From positions 124,001 through 188,000 of the forward strand of contig NZ_QHJF01000003.1 in the NCBI RefSeq assembly GCF_003259225.1: a DNA stretch of 64,000 nucleotides, in the 5' to 3' direction. Both the position numbers and the translations under genes were made by a program. Positions 1-8,150 of the stretch are shown one piece after another (position 1 is the first letter of the stretch; every line of letters begins with the position of its first letter). Source of the stretch: Marinomonas arctica (GTDB taxonomy: Bacteria > Pseudomonadota > Gammaproteobacteria > Pseudomonadales > Marinomonadaceae). The notes beneath the pieces are model-generated. The model worked only from the letters and a program-made list of their open reading frames with translations, was not told where the DNA came from and did not search any database.

Positions 1-656
1 GTTTCCCCTTCGATCAAGATAGAAAAGTCTGACGGTGCGACCAGATTAATCGACTGCTTGAGGTCTTGCATGGCCTTGCTTTGACCAATCATTTCATGGC
101 TTTGCTCTGCGATGACTTTTAATACGTTTTGGGCGTGTTGCGACTGATTTTCTAAACGCTCCATCAAGATCGCGGTATTCAGCGTCATAGCTGCCATGGT
201 GCCAATGATTTCCAACGCGCGGGCGTCGATATTATCAAACACGCCCGGCAGGATGCTGTCTAATGTCACCACGCCAATCAATTTGCCTTCCAAATACAGC
301 GGCACACCCATACAAGAATGCACAGGCAAATTCTCGTCATGACCTAACACCATGCCATCGTAAGGGTCGGGAAGAGGGGAGTCAGCAGGAAAGCGAACCG
401 GATAATGCCCCGCACAAATGGCTTTTAATCGGGGCTGCTCTTCAATAATAAAGCGTCGCCCCATTAGATCTTCCGATAAACCACGCTGAGCCAGCGGCGT
501 CAGCACGCCATTACTGTGAAACAACAAGACCACCGCATCGCAGTTGATCGTTGCCCGCACCGCGTACACCAATTGCTCAAAGCGATTAGGTTGCGTTACG
601 GCGCTGGCAAGGTCGAGGGCAAAGCTCAACAAAGCATTATTAGAAACCTGATTCAT
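1..656 (-). CDS. norR: Nitric oxide-responsive sigma-54 activator NorR, N-terminal part (runs off left edge)
   Basis: Reading the minus strand from the ATG at 656 gives an open frame to the window edge (about 218 residues). It starts MNQVSNNALLSFALDLASA, continues as a GAF domain (about residues 15-165), and ends in a linker with EMIGQSKAMQDLK and SDFSILIEGE. That last segment is the start of an AAA+ sigma-54 activator domain, just before Walker A. In NorR the GAF domain holds the non-haem iron that senses NO; the AAA+ and HTH parts lie outside the window. It is divergent from hmp, with NorR-type boxes between them. The identification rests on the GAF-plus-AAA+ layout, the sequence around the junction, and the hmp neighbour. 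Confidence 0.9.
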   Translation of the reverse strand, partial: MNQVSNNALLSFALDLASAVTQPNRFEQLVYAVRATINCDAVVLLFHSNGVLTPLAQRGLSEDLMGRRFIIEEQPRLKAICAGHYPVRFPADSPLPDPYDGMVLGHDENLPVHSCMGVPLYLEGKLIGVVTLDSILPGVFDNIDARALEIIGTMAAMTLNTAILMERLENQSQHAQNVLKVIAEQSHEMIGQSKAMQDLKQSINLVAPSDFSILIEGE

Positions 657-689
657 GATGATCGACTCATAGGACGAATGACTGTTCAT

Positions 690-744
690 GTCAATTTGAC
701 TCAAAGATATCATATAGACTTTTATATTAGCGAGTCATATTGAC
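690..744. promoter_or_regulatory. Cluster of NorR-type binding sites (GT-N7-AC)
   Basis: GTCAATTTGAC (690-700) and GTCATATTGAC (734-744) both fit the GT-N7-AC core of NorR enhancer sites. A third, weaker copy, ATCATATAGAC (709-719), lies between them. Three sites upstream of a sigma-54 promoter is the arrangement known for NorR targets in E. coli. The sites sit between the norR start and the hmp promoter, about 55-105 bp upstream of the -24 element. Binding is inferred. Confidence 0.8.
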
Positions 745-796
745 TCTTAAATAGTTGAAATAAAAATAAACCATTGATTTTATTAGAAATTTCAAG

Positions 797-813
797 TTGG
801 CACGGACTTCGCT
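797..813 (+). promoter_or_regulatory. Sigma-54 (-24/-12) promoter of hmp
   Basis: TTGGCACGGACTTCGCT matches the sigma-54 consensus TGGCACG-N4-TTGC with the obligatory GG-N10-GC spacing (GG at 799-800, GC at 811-812). The only clear departure is TCGC for TTGC in the -12 element. The start site would fall near 824, leaving a leader of roughly 40 bases before the hmp ATG at 863. It fits the upstream NorR boxes. Confidence 0.8.
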
Positions 814-862
814 ATAGAGAAGATAACCCGATTTTATTCACCTAGGTCAAAAGGATACAAGC

Positions 863-2053
863 ATGTTATCTCAACAACATATAGACACAGTCAAAGCCAC
901 GATTCCCTTATTAGCGTCCGCTGGCCCGGCTATTACCGAACATTTTTATCAGCGTATGTTTGCTCACAATCCGGAGCTAAAACACGTGTTTAACATGACC
1001 CACCAAAGAACGGGCGGTCAGCCTGCGGCTTTGTTCAATGCCATCGCCGCTTACGCGACACACATCGATAACCTCGAGGTATTAACTGGCGCTGTGATGC
1101 GCATTGCCCATAAACACACCAGTTTTAATATTCAACCAGATCAATACGACATTGTTGGCCACCACCTGATTGAAACCTTACGTGAACTCGCCCCAGATGC
1201 TTTTACCCAAGACGTAGAAGAAGCTTGGGTAGCGGCTTATGGACAACTAGCGGATATCTTTATCAAAGTCGAAGGTGATCTGTATGCCGAACGTGCCGCG
1301 CAACAGGGCGGTTGGAAAGATTTTCGTCGCTTCCGTGTTGCCTCCAAAACACCAGAATCCGACTTGGTCACCAGCTTTGTGTTTGAGCCTGTCGATGGTG
1401 GCGCGGTAATCGGCTACCAACCCGGCCAATATCTGGGCGTTAAGTTACACCCAAAAGGCAATGAGTTCGATGAGATACGTCAATACTCGTTGTCCACCAC
1501 GCCAAATGGCAAACACTATCGCATCAGCGTCAAACGTGAAGGTGCAGGCGATATCAAGGGCGTTATGTCGAATTACCTGCACGATCACCTAAACGTGGGC
1601 GATGAAATCGAAGCCATGCCACCTGCCGGTGATTTCGTATTCAAAGACAAGCAAACGCCCGTCGTACTGATTTCTGGTGGCGTTGGCTTAACCCCCATGC
1701 AAGCCATATTGGATACACTCGCCAAGCAGCAATATAGCCACCCAGTCAGCTATTTACACGCTTGTGCGCACCAAGGCCAGCATTCCTTCAAAGAGCACGT
1801 GAACAGTTTGAAAGGACAACTGAATTTGTCCGTTCACACTTGGTACGAGCAAGCTGACAATGAAGAAGAAGGCGTGTTAAACGGCATGATGCAATTAGAA
1901 GCAATAAAAGACAGCTTACCGCTGACGGATGGCGAGTTTTACTTATGTGGACCCGTTGGCTTCATGATGTTTGTCAAACAGCAACTACTCACCCTAGGCG
2001 TAGAAGCAGACCGCATTCACTACGAATTATTCGGCCCGCATCAGGAAGTGTGA
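863..2053 (+). CDS. hmp: Flavohaemoprotein (nitric oxide dioxygenase)
   Basis: 396 residues, the normal size for Hmp. The N-terminal globin domain (about 1-135) carries the B10 tyrosine (Tyr29) and proximal haem ligand His85. The FAD domain shows RQYSLS, and the NAD domain shows GGVGLTPM and a C-terminal LFGP. The enzyme converts NO plus O2 to nitrate using NAD(P)H in the cytoplasm. AAAGGA precedes the ATG. It is divergent from norR with a sigma-54 promoter and NorR boxes, so NO induction is expected. A decayed copy of its 3' end lies at 18461-18711. Confidence 0.97.
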   Translation: MLSQQHIDTVKATIPLLASAGPAITEHFYQRMFAHNPELKHVFNMTHQRTGGQPAALFNAIAAYATHIDNLEVLTGAVMRIAHKHTSFNIQPDQYDIVGHHLIETLRELAPDAFTQDVEEAWVAAYGQLADIFIKVEGDLYAERAAQQGGWKDFRRFRVASKTPESDLVTSFVFEPVDGGAVIGYQPGQYLGVKLHPKGNEFDEIRQYSLSTTPNGKHYRISVKREGAGDIKGVMSNYLHDHLNVGDEIEAMPPAGDFVFKDKQTPVVLISGGVGLTPMQAILDTLAKQQYSHPVSYLHACAHQGQHSFKEHVNSLKGQLNLSVHTWYEQADNEEEGVLNGMMQLEAIKDSLPLTDGEFYLCGPVGFMMFVKQQLLTLGVEADRIHYELFGPHQEV

Positions 2054-2060
2054 TATTTAG

Positions 2061-2117
2061 CTAAACGCTCTGCTTAAACGGCAATAACGCGTGGGTATCT
2101 TGATGATACTCACGCGA
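2061..2117 (-). pseudogene. Diverged 3'-end fragment of the FemAB-like gene (copy C)
   Basis: Minus-strand translation ends SREYHQDTHALLPFKQSV-stop, closely matching the C-terminus REYHQDTQEMLPFKQYT-stop of the intact gene ending at 3977. Similarity covers only the last 18 or so codons. The fragment has no start and no rest of the gene. It begins 8 bp after the hmp stop codon, the same convergent arrangement seen for copies B (3048) and A (3977). See the finding on repeated 3' ends. Confidence 0.75.
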
Positions 2118-2247
2118 ATAAGCATCGTAATCCAGCCCATTAGATGCGCTTTTATCTGACTTCAATAACAATCCAATTAACGTATTTGGCTGGCTAAAAA
2201 TTCAAGTAACTAAAATTCAAAGTAACTATAATGAAAATTATTATGGG

Positions 2248-2316
2248 CCTGCCAATAAAGCGCTGTATGTTGCAAAAGCAAATGGCCGTAATCAAGCGGC
2301 CTTCACGTCTGCATAA
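2248..2316 (+). pseudogene. Relic of the C-terminus of a GGDEF (diguanylate cyclase) gene
   Basis: The plus-strand frame reads PANKALYVAKANGRNQ and ends with a stop at 2314-2316. This matches the conserved end of GGDEF domains (ADxALYxAKxxGRNR). Nothing of the remaining domain, including the GGDEF motif, is present upstream. It is a leftover of a larger gene whose 5' part has been lost, located just before the dioxygenase gene. The rest of 2118-2401 holds no gene I can recognise. Confidence 0.65.
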
Positions 2317-2401
2317 AATAGCGTTATCTTAACCCTCAATATTGTTAAAAATAGATTCAACAACTCAATGTTAGACCCTTCCTCTCTCCAGGAGAATATA
2401 G

Positions 2402-3022
2402 ATGCATGATGTTACTCGTCGTAGTCTGTTGAAACATGGTATCACTATAACAGGATTAACCGCATTATCACCTTATGCAGCGTCAGCCGTGCTGACTCCT
2501 AGAGCGACTGAAGGCCCCTTCTACCCAAGACAATCCATACGCTTTGATGACGTAGATAATGACTTGGTAAAAGTGCTTGGCACGCTAAAAGAAGCGGGTG
2601 GAGATATCATTCATCTCCAAGGCACGATTCGCTCGAAAGCGGGCCAGCCATTGGCTGGTCATAGAATCGAGATCTGGCAATGTGATGTTAATGGCAAATA
2701 TCTTCATCCAGGTGATAACCGTAATTTTCCTTACGATACGGGCTTCCAAGGTTTTGGACATGACATTACAGATGCCGAAGGAGCCTACCATTTCAGAACC
2801 ATTAAACCGACGACCTATCCTGGTCGTACTCCTCACATACATGTAAAGGTTTTTGATGGCCAGCGCGAATTACTGACCACCCAGTTCTACATTGCCGATG
2901 AGCCGCAAAACAAGTCAGATCGCATCTTTCGTCGCCTATCAGCCCAAGAAGCACAAAGCGTGTCTATGGTGTTTGTCGAAGACAAGGGTACGGTAACGAC
3001 CAATGTAGACTTGGTGGTATAA
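2402..3022 (+). CDS. Intradiol ring-cleavage dioxygenase, Tat-exported
   Basis: 206 residues. The N-terminus has a twin-arginine signal (RRSLLK followed by a hydrophobic stretch and AASA), so export to the periplasm is predicted. TPRATEGPFYP and YPGRTPHIHVKVF are typical of the protocatechuate 3,4-dioxygenase beta / intradiol family. The latter carries one Tyr and the His-X-His that bind the catalytic Fe(III). Family members cleave catechol-type rings between the hydroxyls; the substrate here is unknown and no aromatic pathway genes adjoin. CCAGGAG precedes the ATG. It lies between two fragments of the FemAB-like gene, so it was probably acquired as a module. Confidence 0.88.
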   Translation: MHDVTRRSLLKHGITITGLTALSPYAASAVLTPRATEGPFYPRQSIRFDDVDNDLVKVLGTLKEAGGDIIHLQGTIRSKAGQPLAGHRIEIWQCDVNGKYLHPGDNRNFPYDTGFQGFGHDITDAEGAYHFRTIKPTTYPGRTPHIHVKVFDGQRELLTTQFYIADEPQNKSDRIFRRLSAQEAQSVSMVFVEDKGTVTTNVDLVV

Positions 3023-3047
3023 AAGGCATTTCGCGCAAAAATGTCAT

Positions 3048-3135
3048 TCATCGCTTAAACGGCAACATTTCTTGGGTATCTTGATGGTACTCACGCACGG
3101 CTTGGGCTTCTTCTTTGCAGAAGTGGCCGATGGCA
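3048..3135 (-). pseudogene. Diverged 3'-end fragment of the FemAB-like gene (copy B)
   Basis: Minus-strand translation reads AIGHFCKEEAQAVREYHQ, continues DTQEMLPFKR and stops. The intact gene's end reads AIGNFCEEEAEAVREYHQ, then DTQEMLPFKQYT. About 88 bp match at DNA level with a handful of substitutions; similarity stops abruptly at 3135. It is too diverged to be a recent tandem copy. It lies 25 bp after the dioxygenase stop codon in convergent orientation, like copies A and C. Confidence 0.88.
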
Positions 3136-3230
3136 ATATGACCGCTTCCCACCGACTACGAATAGTCAAACGACGGCTTTCACATTCAAAACTGGTCATA
3201 AAATCGGAACCCTGCTGACCAACATAGCTT

Positions 3231-3256
3231 AGCACTCCTCATATGTAAGGAGTGCT
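3231..3256. repeat. Short inverted repeat upstream of the toxin-antitoxin locus
   Basis: AGCACTCCT (3231-3239) and AGGAGTGCT (3248-3256) form a perfect 9-bp stem with an 8-base loop. There is no T-run after it on the plus strand. It lies between the FemAB fragment B and the antitoxin promoter. It could be a weak terminator, an operator or a boundary of the inserted module. Confidence 0.5.
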
Positions 3257-3273
3257 TCTAAAGGTCGCGCTGT

Positions 3274-3302
3274 TTGACAATTAAGCAAACTTAACTTATA
3301 TT
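3274..3302 (+). promoter_or_regulatory. Sigma-70 promoter of the type III antitoxin RNA
   Basis: TTGACA (3274-3279), a 17-bp spacer and TATATT (3297-3302): near-perfect -35 and -10 elements. Transcription should begin at about 3309, just ahead of the first 52-bp repeat. A strong constitutive promoter in front of tandem repeats, a terminator and then the toxin gene is the standard layout of type III toxin-antitoxin loci. Confidence 0.8.
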
Positions 3303-3311
3303 TACTTGGCA

Positions 3312-3415
3312 GTTGTGGCGGTAGAGTCACCCCACGTTAAAAACAGAAGCACTCAAACAGAATGTTGTGGCAGTAGGATCACTCCACGTTAAAAACAGAA
3401 GCATCCAAACAGAAT
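3312..3415 (+). repeat. Two tandem 52-bp repeats (antitoxin repeat units)
   Basis: Unit 1 is 3312-3363 and unit 2 is 3364-3415. Each begins GTTGTGGC and contains CCACGTTAAAAACAGAAGC near its middle; they differ at six positions. The register of the units is arbitrary by eye. They sit between a sigma-70 promoter and a factor-independent terminator. Confidence 0.9.
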
Positions 3416-3426
3416 TTACTGCCTTT

Positions 3427-3451
3427 AAAAGCCCCTTTATGGGGCTTTTTT
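3427..3451 (+). terminator. Factor-independent terminator between antitoxin repeats and toxin gene
   Basis: AAAAGCCCC (3427-3435), loop TTTAT, GGGGCTTTT (3441-3449), then more T. In type III toxin-antitoxin loci such a leaky terminator sets the ratio of antitoxin RNA to toxin mRNA. Confidence 0.88.
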
Positions 3452-3476
3452 CGTATACACAAATTAAGGACATTTT

Positions 3477-3962
3477 GTGCTGCTAAAGAAGCTTGATCAA
3501 TCTTTTTATGATGAGAATACTCATCTAAAAGAAGCGTTAGACCTTAAGAATGGAGTTTGGATTAAGGGTAAAACACGGGGATATGGCATCGTTTTGATTG
3601 AGTTAAACGGCCTTACTTTTGGCGTTCCTGTTCGGTCCAATATTAGGCACAAAGCGTCTTATATTACAAATCGAGGCAACCAGCCTGGCATACTTGGTAA
3701 AGGGTTGGATTACTCCAAAGCCTTGCTTCTTGCGAAACCTGATTATATTAGCTCAATGCCTTTCAAAATTGATACTCGACAGCATGAGCTTTTAAAAGAT
3801 AAAGCCATCTTTATCTCCAAATCGTTTGAAAAGTACGTTACAAAATACGTTCGAGCAATTCGCAAGGCTGATAGCAATGTGCTGACTTCAAACGAATATC
3901 GCTACACTACCTTGCAAAATTATCACATCGAACTTGGTATTGAAGACCTAACTACCAAGTAG
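3477..3962 (+). CDS. Type III toxin-antitoxin system endoribonuclease toxin (TenpN/ToxN-like)
   Basis: 161 residues with a GTG start after AAGGA (3466-3470). The N-terminal region (about 1-60), with the strand TRGYGIVLIELNGLTFGVPV followed by RSNIRH, and the later KAIFISKSFEKYVTKYV and YRYTTLQNYH resemble TenpN-type toxins of type III systems. In these the toxin is a sequence-specific endoribonuclease. The tandem repeats and terminator immediately upstream support the call more strongly than sequence memory alone. The known ToxIN system acts as an abortive-infection phage defence. Subfamily (TenpN versus CptN) is uncertain. The gene ends 14 bp before the convergent FemAB-like gene. Confidence 0.82.
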   Translation: MLLKKLDQSFYDENTHLKEALDLKNGVWIKGKTRGYGIVLIELNGLTFGVPVRSNIRHKASYITNRGNQPGILGKGLDYSKALLLAKPDYISSMPFKIDTRQHELLKDKAIFISKSFEKYVTKYVRAIRKADSNVLTSNEYRYTTLQNYHIELGIEDLTTK

Positions 3963-3976
3963 ATTGAGAGGGGTTT

Positions 3977-5137
3977 CTAGGTATACTGCTTAAACGGCAA
4001 CATTTCTTGGGTATCTTGATGGTACTCACGCACGGCTTCAGCTTCTTCTTCGCAGAAGTTACCAATGGCGTCGCGAAAGCCTTCGTGGGCGATGTAGTGA
4101 ATGCTGTGGCTGAAGACAGGTTCGAAGCCTCGGGCGATTTTGTGTTCCCCTTGGGTGCCTGGGTCAAAATGCTGTAAGCCTTTTTCCAAGCAAAACTCGA
4201 TGCCTTGGTAGTAACAGGCTTCAAAGTGCAGGCAATCCACTTCTTCCATACAACCCCAATAACGGCCATACAAAGAATGATCGTCGAAGAAGCACCAAGA
4301 GGCGGCGATGGCTTCGCTTTCTCGAAAGGCTTGCACTAAGAGGATTTGCTCGCCCATGTCTTGCGCTAATTGGCCGAAGAATTCGCGGGTGAGATAACCC
4401 TGTTGTCCGCGTTTGGCGTAAGTGGATTGATAGCACAGATAGAAAAAATCGATGTCGGCTGGGGTTAAATCGCGGCCGATGGTTCGAGTCAGTGTGATGC
4501 CTTCCTTCGCGACTTTTTCGCGTTCCTTACGAGCAGTTTTGCGTTTGCGTGAAGAGAAGTGTGACAAGTAATCTTCCATGTCTTTATAACCACGGTTAAA
4601 CCAGTGGAACTGACAGGAAATGCGCTGTACCAGATCTTTGTTTGATGCAAACAAGGCTGCGTGTTCTGGCTTGGTAAACAACAAATGCCAGCTGGAAAAG
4701 TCGCGTTCTTGATTCGCTTGGGTCATTAACTCCGCAAGCGCTGGGTACAGATGCGAGAACTGTACATCATCGCCTTTTGGGTCAAGGTGTGAAAAAAGCC
4801 GCACTCCAGTCACAGGGGAAAATGGAATCGCCCAAATGCGCTTTGGAAAGTAACGCATGCCGTAACGTTGGTAAGCATCCGCCCAAGACCAATCAAACAC
4901 AAATTCGCCTTGCGAGTGGGTTTTCAAATAGGTTGGGGCAATGGCTAGCGGGCTGTCGTCGTCATCTATTACTAATAAATATTCTGGATACCAGCCTGTG
5001 CCGTCGCCAATGCTGTTGCTTTGCTCTAACGCCTGATGAAAAGCAAATTGCGCAAAGGGATAACGTGTTTCTCCAATAGCAGCTTGCCATTTGGCTTCGC
5101 CTATTTGATCAACCGAATTAAACCATTGCGCTTTCAT
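3977..5137 (-). CDS. FemAB-like GNAT-fold protein (DUF482 family, probable N-acyltransferase)
   Basis: 386 residues from the ATG at 5137. An in-frame ATG at 5161 exists, but AAGGA sits correctly only for 5137. Features such as FHWFNRGYKDMEDYLSHFSS, then KRKTARKERE, and a later FDPGTQGEHKIARGFEP are typical of the DUF482/FemAB-like family (PF04339), often annotated as GNAT-family peptidoglycan biosynthesis proteins. The substrate is not established. The gene follows aroE on the same strand (41 bp from the aroE stop codon to this ATG). Its 3' end is repeated in diverged form at 3048-3135 and 2061-2117. Confidence 0.88.
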   Translation of the reverse strand: MKAQWFNSVDQIGEAKWQAAIGETRYPFAQFAFHQALEQSNSIGDGTGWYPEYLLVIDDDDSPLAIAPTYLKTHSQGEFVFDWSWADAYQRYGMRYFPKRIWAIPFSPVTGVRLFSHLDPKGDDVQFSHLYPALAELMTQANQERDFSSWHLLFTKPEHAALFASNKDLVQRISCQFHWFNRGYKDMEDYLSHFSSRKRKTARKEREKVAKEGITLTRTIGRDLTPADIDFFYLCYQSTYAKRGQQGYLTREFFGQLAQDMGEQILLVQAFRESEAIAASWCFFDDHSLYGRYWGCMEEVDCLHFEACYYQGIEFCLEKGLQHFDPGTQGEHKIARGFEPVFSHSIHYIAHEGFRDAIGNFCEEEAEAVREYHQDTQEMLPFKQYT

Positions 5138-5178
5138 ACTACTTTCCTTTCTGTCGCTCATTGCAAAGGCCGTTTGAC

Positions 5179-5979
5179 TTACATCTGTTTGCGCATTTCA
5201 TCCACTAGACTGGCGGTTTCAGGTCGTATTTGTCGCCATAAATAAAAAGCCTCTGCGGCTTGGCCGACCAACATACCCAGACCGTCCGCTCCATCGGCGC
5301 CACGCTCATGAGCCCATTGTAAAAAGACCGTGCGATCTTTGCCATACATCATGTCGTAACACCAAGTGCCGTCACTCACTAAGGTATCTTTTAAGGGTGG
5401 CAGACTGCCCGTCATGCTCGCTGAGGTGCCATTTATGATGATGTCGAAAGGGCCATCTAACGCGTCGAAAGACGACGCGAGACAATCAAATTGATCCGCT
5501 AAGGCTTGCGCCTTTTCGACGGTACGATTAGCAATGGTGACAGATTCAGGGTTTTCGGCCAAAACAGGTTCAAGCACACCACGCACCGCGCCACCAGCGC
5601 CCAGTAGAAGAATGCGTTTATCCGTTAAACTCTGACCGTGATTATGGATGATGTCACGAACCATGCCGATTCCATCGGTATTGTCGCCGAACAAGTCGCC
5701 ATTTTTGCCCATCATTAAGGTATTCACGGCACCCGCTTGCTTGGCTCGCTGACTTAATATGTCGCACATGGCATAAGCGCGTTCTTTAAAGGGCACCGTA
5801 ATATTCAGACCCTTTCCACCTTTTTCAAAAAAGTCTCTGACTTGATTCTCAAATTCAGCCAGATCACCCAGCAAAGTCGAATATATCAAATTTTGTTCCG
5901 TTTGCTGAGCAAAATAAGCATGAATCCTAGGAGATTTGCTATGAGCAATCGGATTTCCGACAACGGCGTATTGATCCAA
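5179..5979 (-). CDS. aroE: Shikimate dehydrogenase (NADP+)
   Basis: 266 residues, typical size. The shikimate-binding motif GNPIAHSKSP (Ser14, Ser16), catalytic Lys65 in NITVPFK and Asp102 in NTDGIGM are all present. LLGAGGAVRG is the NADP-binding glycine loop. It reduces 3-dehydroshikimate to shikimate in aromatic amino acid synthesis. It lies 60 bp downstream of hemF on the same strand; hemF-aroE is a conserved pair in Pseudomonas and relatives. Confidence 0.97.
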   Translation of the reverse strand: MDQYAVVGNPIAHSKSPRIHAYFAQQTEQNLIYSTLLGDLAEFENQVRDFFEKGGKGLNITVPFKERAYAMCDILSQRAKQAGAVNTLMMGKNGDLFGDNTDGIGMVRDIIHNHGQSLTDKRILLLGAGGAVRGVLEPVLAENPESVTIANRTVEKAQALADQFDCLASSFDALDGPFDIIINGTSASMTGSLPPLKDTLVSDGTWCYDMMYGKDRTVFLQWAHERGADGADGLGMLVGQAAEAFYLWRQIRPETASLVDEMRKQM

Positions 5980-6039
5980 AATATGTCCTCTTTTATTGAA
6001 ACGCTAAAGGCAATGACGCAACCGTAGACAGCAAGCCCA

Positions 6040-7053
<1,014 letters not shown>

Positions 7054-7134
7054 CTAAACAAGAGCCTAAAAGTTGCACCCAGTCTACCATTGAAAAGATA
7101 GGTACCGCGAAAGAACTTATGAATGACAATGATG

Positions 7135-8073
7135 TTAATACAGATGAGAACCATCAGGACGCGTACGCAACAAATTTAACACCCACATATATTGCTCAGG
7201 ATGTCGGGAAATCATCGCTTCAAGAGCTTGGTTCATGATAAGCGCATCGGTTTCTTCGTCGCCACTGGGAAAATTTTCTAGCGGAGGAAAAATAAACAAC
7301 TCGTATTTACCCGATGTCGCATTATAAGCGGGCAACATAGGAACAACGGTGGCATTGGTAAGCTTGGTCAACTTACCCAGCCCTTTCATTGTGGCTTTGG
7401 TTGACGCGAAAAATGGGGTGAAAACAGAATGCTGGGCACCAAGGTCTTCATCCGGTAAGTAATAGCCTAAAAAGCCATCTTTCACCGAGTTCATAAAAGG
7501 TTTAATGCCCGTACTACGACAATAAACTCGAGCCCCGTAACGCACTCGCTGTCGGTGAATCAGCCAATTGAAGATAGGGTTTTTCTGAGTACGTATCATA
7601 GCGACGGTTTTATACCCTCGAGCCGTCAGCATAATCCCCGCATAATCAATCGCCCAGCAATGTGGCACCAGCGCAATCACATTGTCTCCGCGATTCAACA
7701 ACGGAAAGAGATGCTCTTGACCTGAAATAACACAGCGATCCTCACAATGCTGCTTGCTACGCACAAGCAATTCGCCATACCCAACAAAATACTGCGCAGC
7801 TGTCTGGAAGCTATGCTTAAGCAGGGCTTCGCGTTCTTCCAAAGATTTCTCCGGAAAACATTGCTCTAAATTAATCCGCGCTCTTTTTAACGTACTGCTT
7901 TTGGTATTCAACAATCGACACGCAATCCAACTCGCCAATTTGTCACGCCAACGCAACGGAAAAAAGGCAACCACCAATGACACTCCCACCCCTAGCCAAG
8001 TTAACCAAAACTTTGGATGAAGAAATCGCCACTGAAAAGTTGGATTGTATAAATGCTTGTCAGCACAGTTCAT
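7135..8073 (-). CDS. lpxM: Lipid A acyltransferase, LpxM (MsbB) type
   Basis: 312 residues. An N-terminal hydrophobic segment (about 20-42) anchors it to the inner membrane. The HX4D catalytic motif is His138-Asp143 in PHCWAID. GIKPFMNSVKDGFLGYYLPD and the C-terminal RHPEQYMWVLNLLRTRPDG follow E. coli LpxM more closely than LpxL. It adds the last secondary acyl chain to Kdo2-lipid A. The gene stands alone; 141 bp separate its stop codon from the hemF start and hold nothing I can identify. Confidence 0.88.
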   Translation of the reverse strand: MNCADKHLYNPTFQWRFLHPKFWLTWLGVGVSLVVAFFPLRWRDKLASWIACRLLNTKSSTLKRARINLEQCFPEKSLEEREALLKHSFQTAAQYFVGYGELLVRSKQHCEDRCVISGQEHLFPLLNRGDNVIALVPHCWAIDYAGIMLTARGYKTVAMIRTQKNPIFNWLIHRQRVRYGARVYCRSTGIKPFMNSVKDGFLGYYLPDEDLGAQHSVFTPFFASTKATMKGLGKLTKLTNATVVPMLPAYNATSGKYELFIFPPLENFPSGDEETDALIMNQALEAMISRHPEQYMWVLNLLRTRPDGSHLY

Positions 8074-8150
8074 TGTTCAACATGTCGCATAAATTGTGGA
8101 AGCTTTATGATACATCAAACCTCTGGCACCTTAAATTGATATCTTTTTTG

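Larger units (their letters stand above)
3309..3451 (+). ncRNA. Predicted type III antitoxin RNA (TenpI/ToxI-like)
   Basis: The predicted transcript runs from the promoter (start about 3309) through two 52-base tandem repeats to the terminator at 3427-3451. It contains no open frame of note. In type III systems the repeat RNA is cut by the toxin into single-repeat units that fold and wrap the toxin in an inactive complex; read-through past the terminator supplies toxin mRNA. The identification rests on repeats plus terminator plus the toxin homologue at 3477. Confidence 0.78.

Noticed and set aside
976..990. AACACGTGTT in hmp as a parS site
   Set aside because: Only the central CACGTG matches; the flanking TTT/AAA arms of parS are missing.
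2585..2846. Overlapping 82-85 codon frames on both strands within the dioxygenase gene
   Set aside because: They are antisense or out-of-frame shadows of a gene with clear signal peptide and active-site motifs.
3044..3235. 63-codon open frame on the minus strand
   Set aside because: It runs over FemAB fragment B in the wrong frame; the homologous frame is one base away and stops at 3048. No ribosome site and no conserved content.
3312..3415. Tandem repeats taken as a minimal CRISPR array or integron attC sites
   Set aside because: The units are directly contiguous with no spacers, no cas genes or integrase lie nearby, and the promoter-repeat-terminator-toxin order fits a type III antitoxin.
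3477..3962. Toxin gene as a restriction or phage structural protein
   Set aside because: Small size, upstream repeats with terminator, and sequence pattern all point to a type III toxin; no phage genes adjoin.
4480..4500. GGTTCGAGTC as a tRNA T-loop
   Set aside because: It lies inside the FemAB-like coding sequence and has no acceptor or anticodon stems around it.
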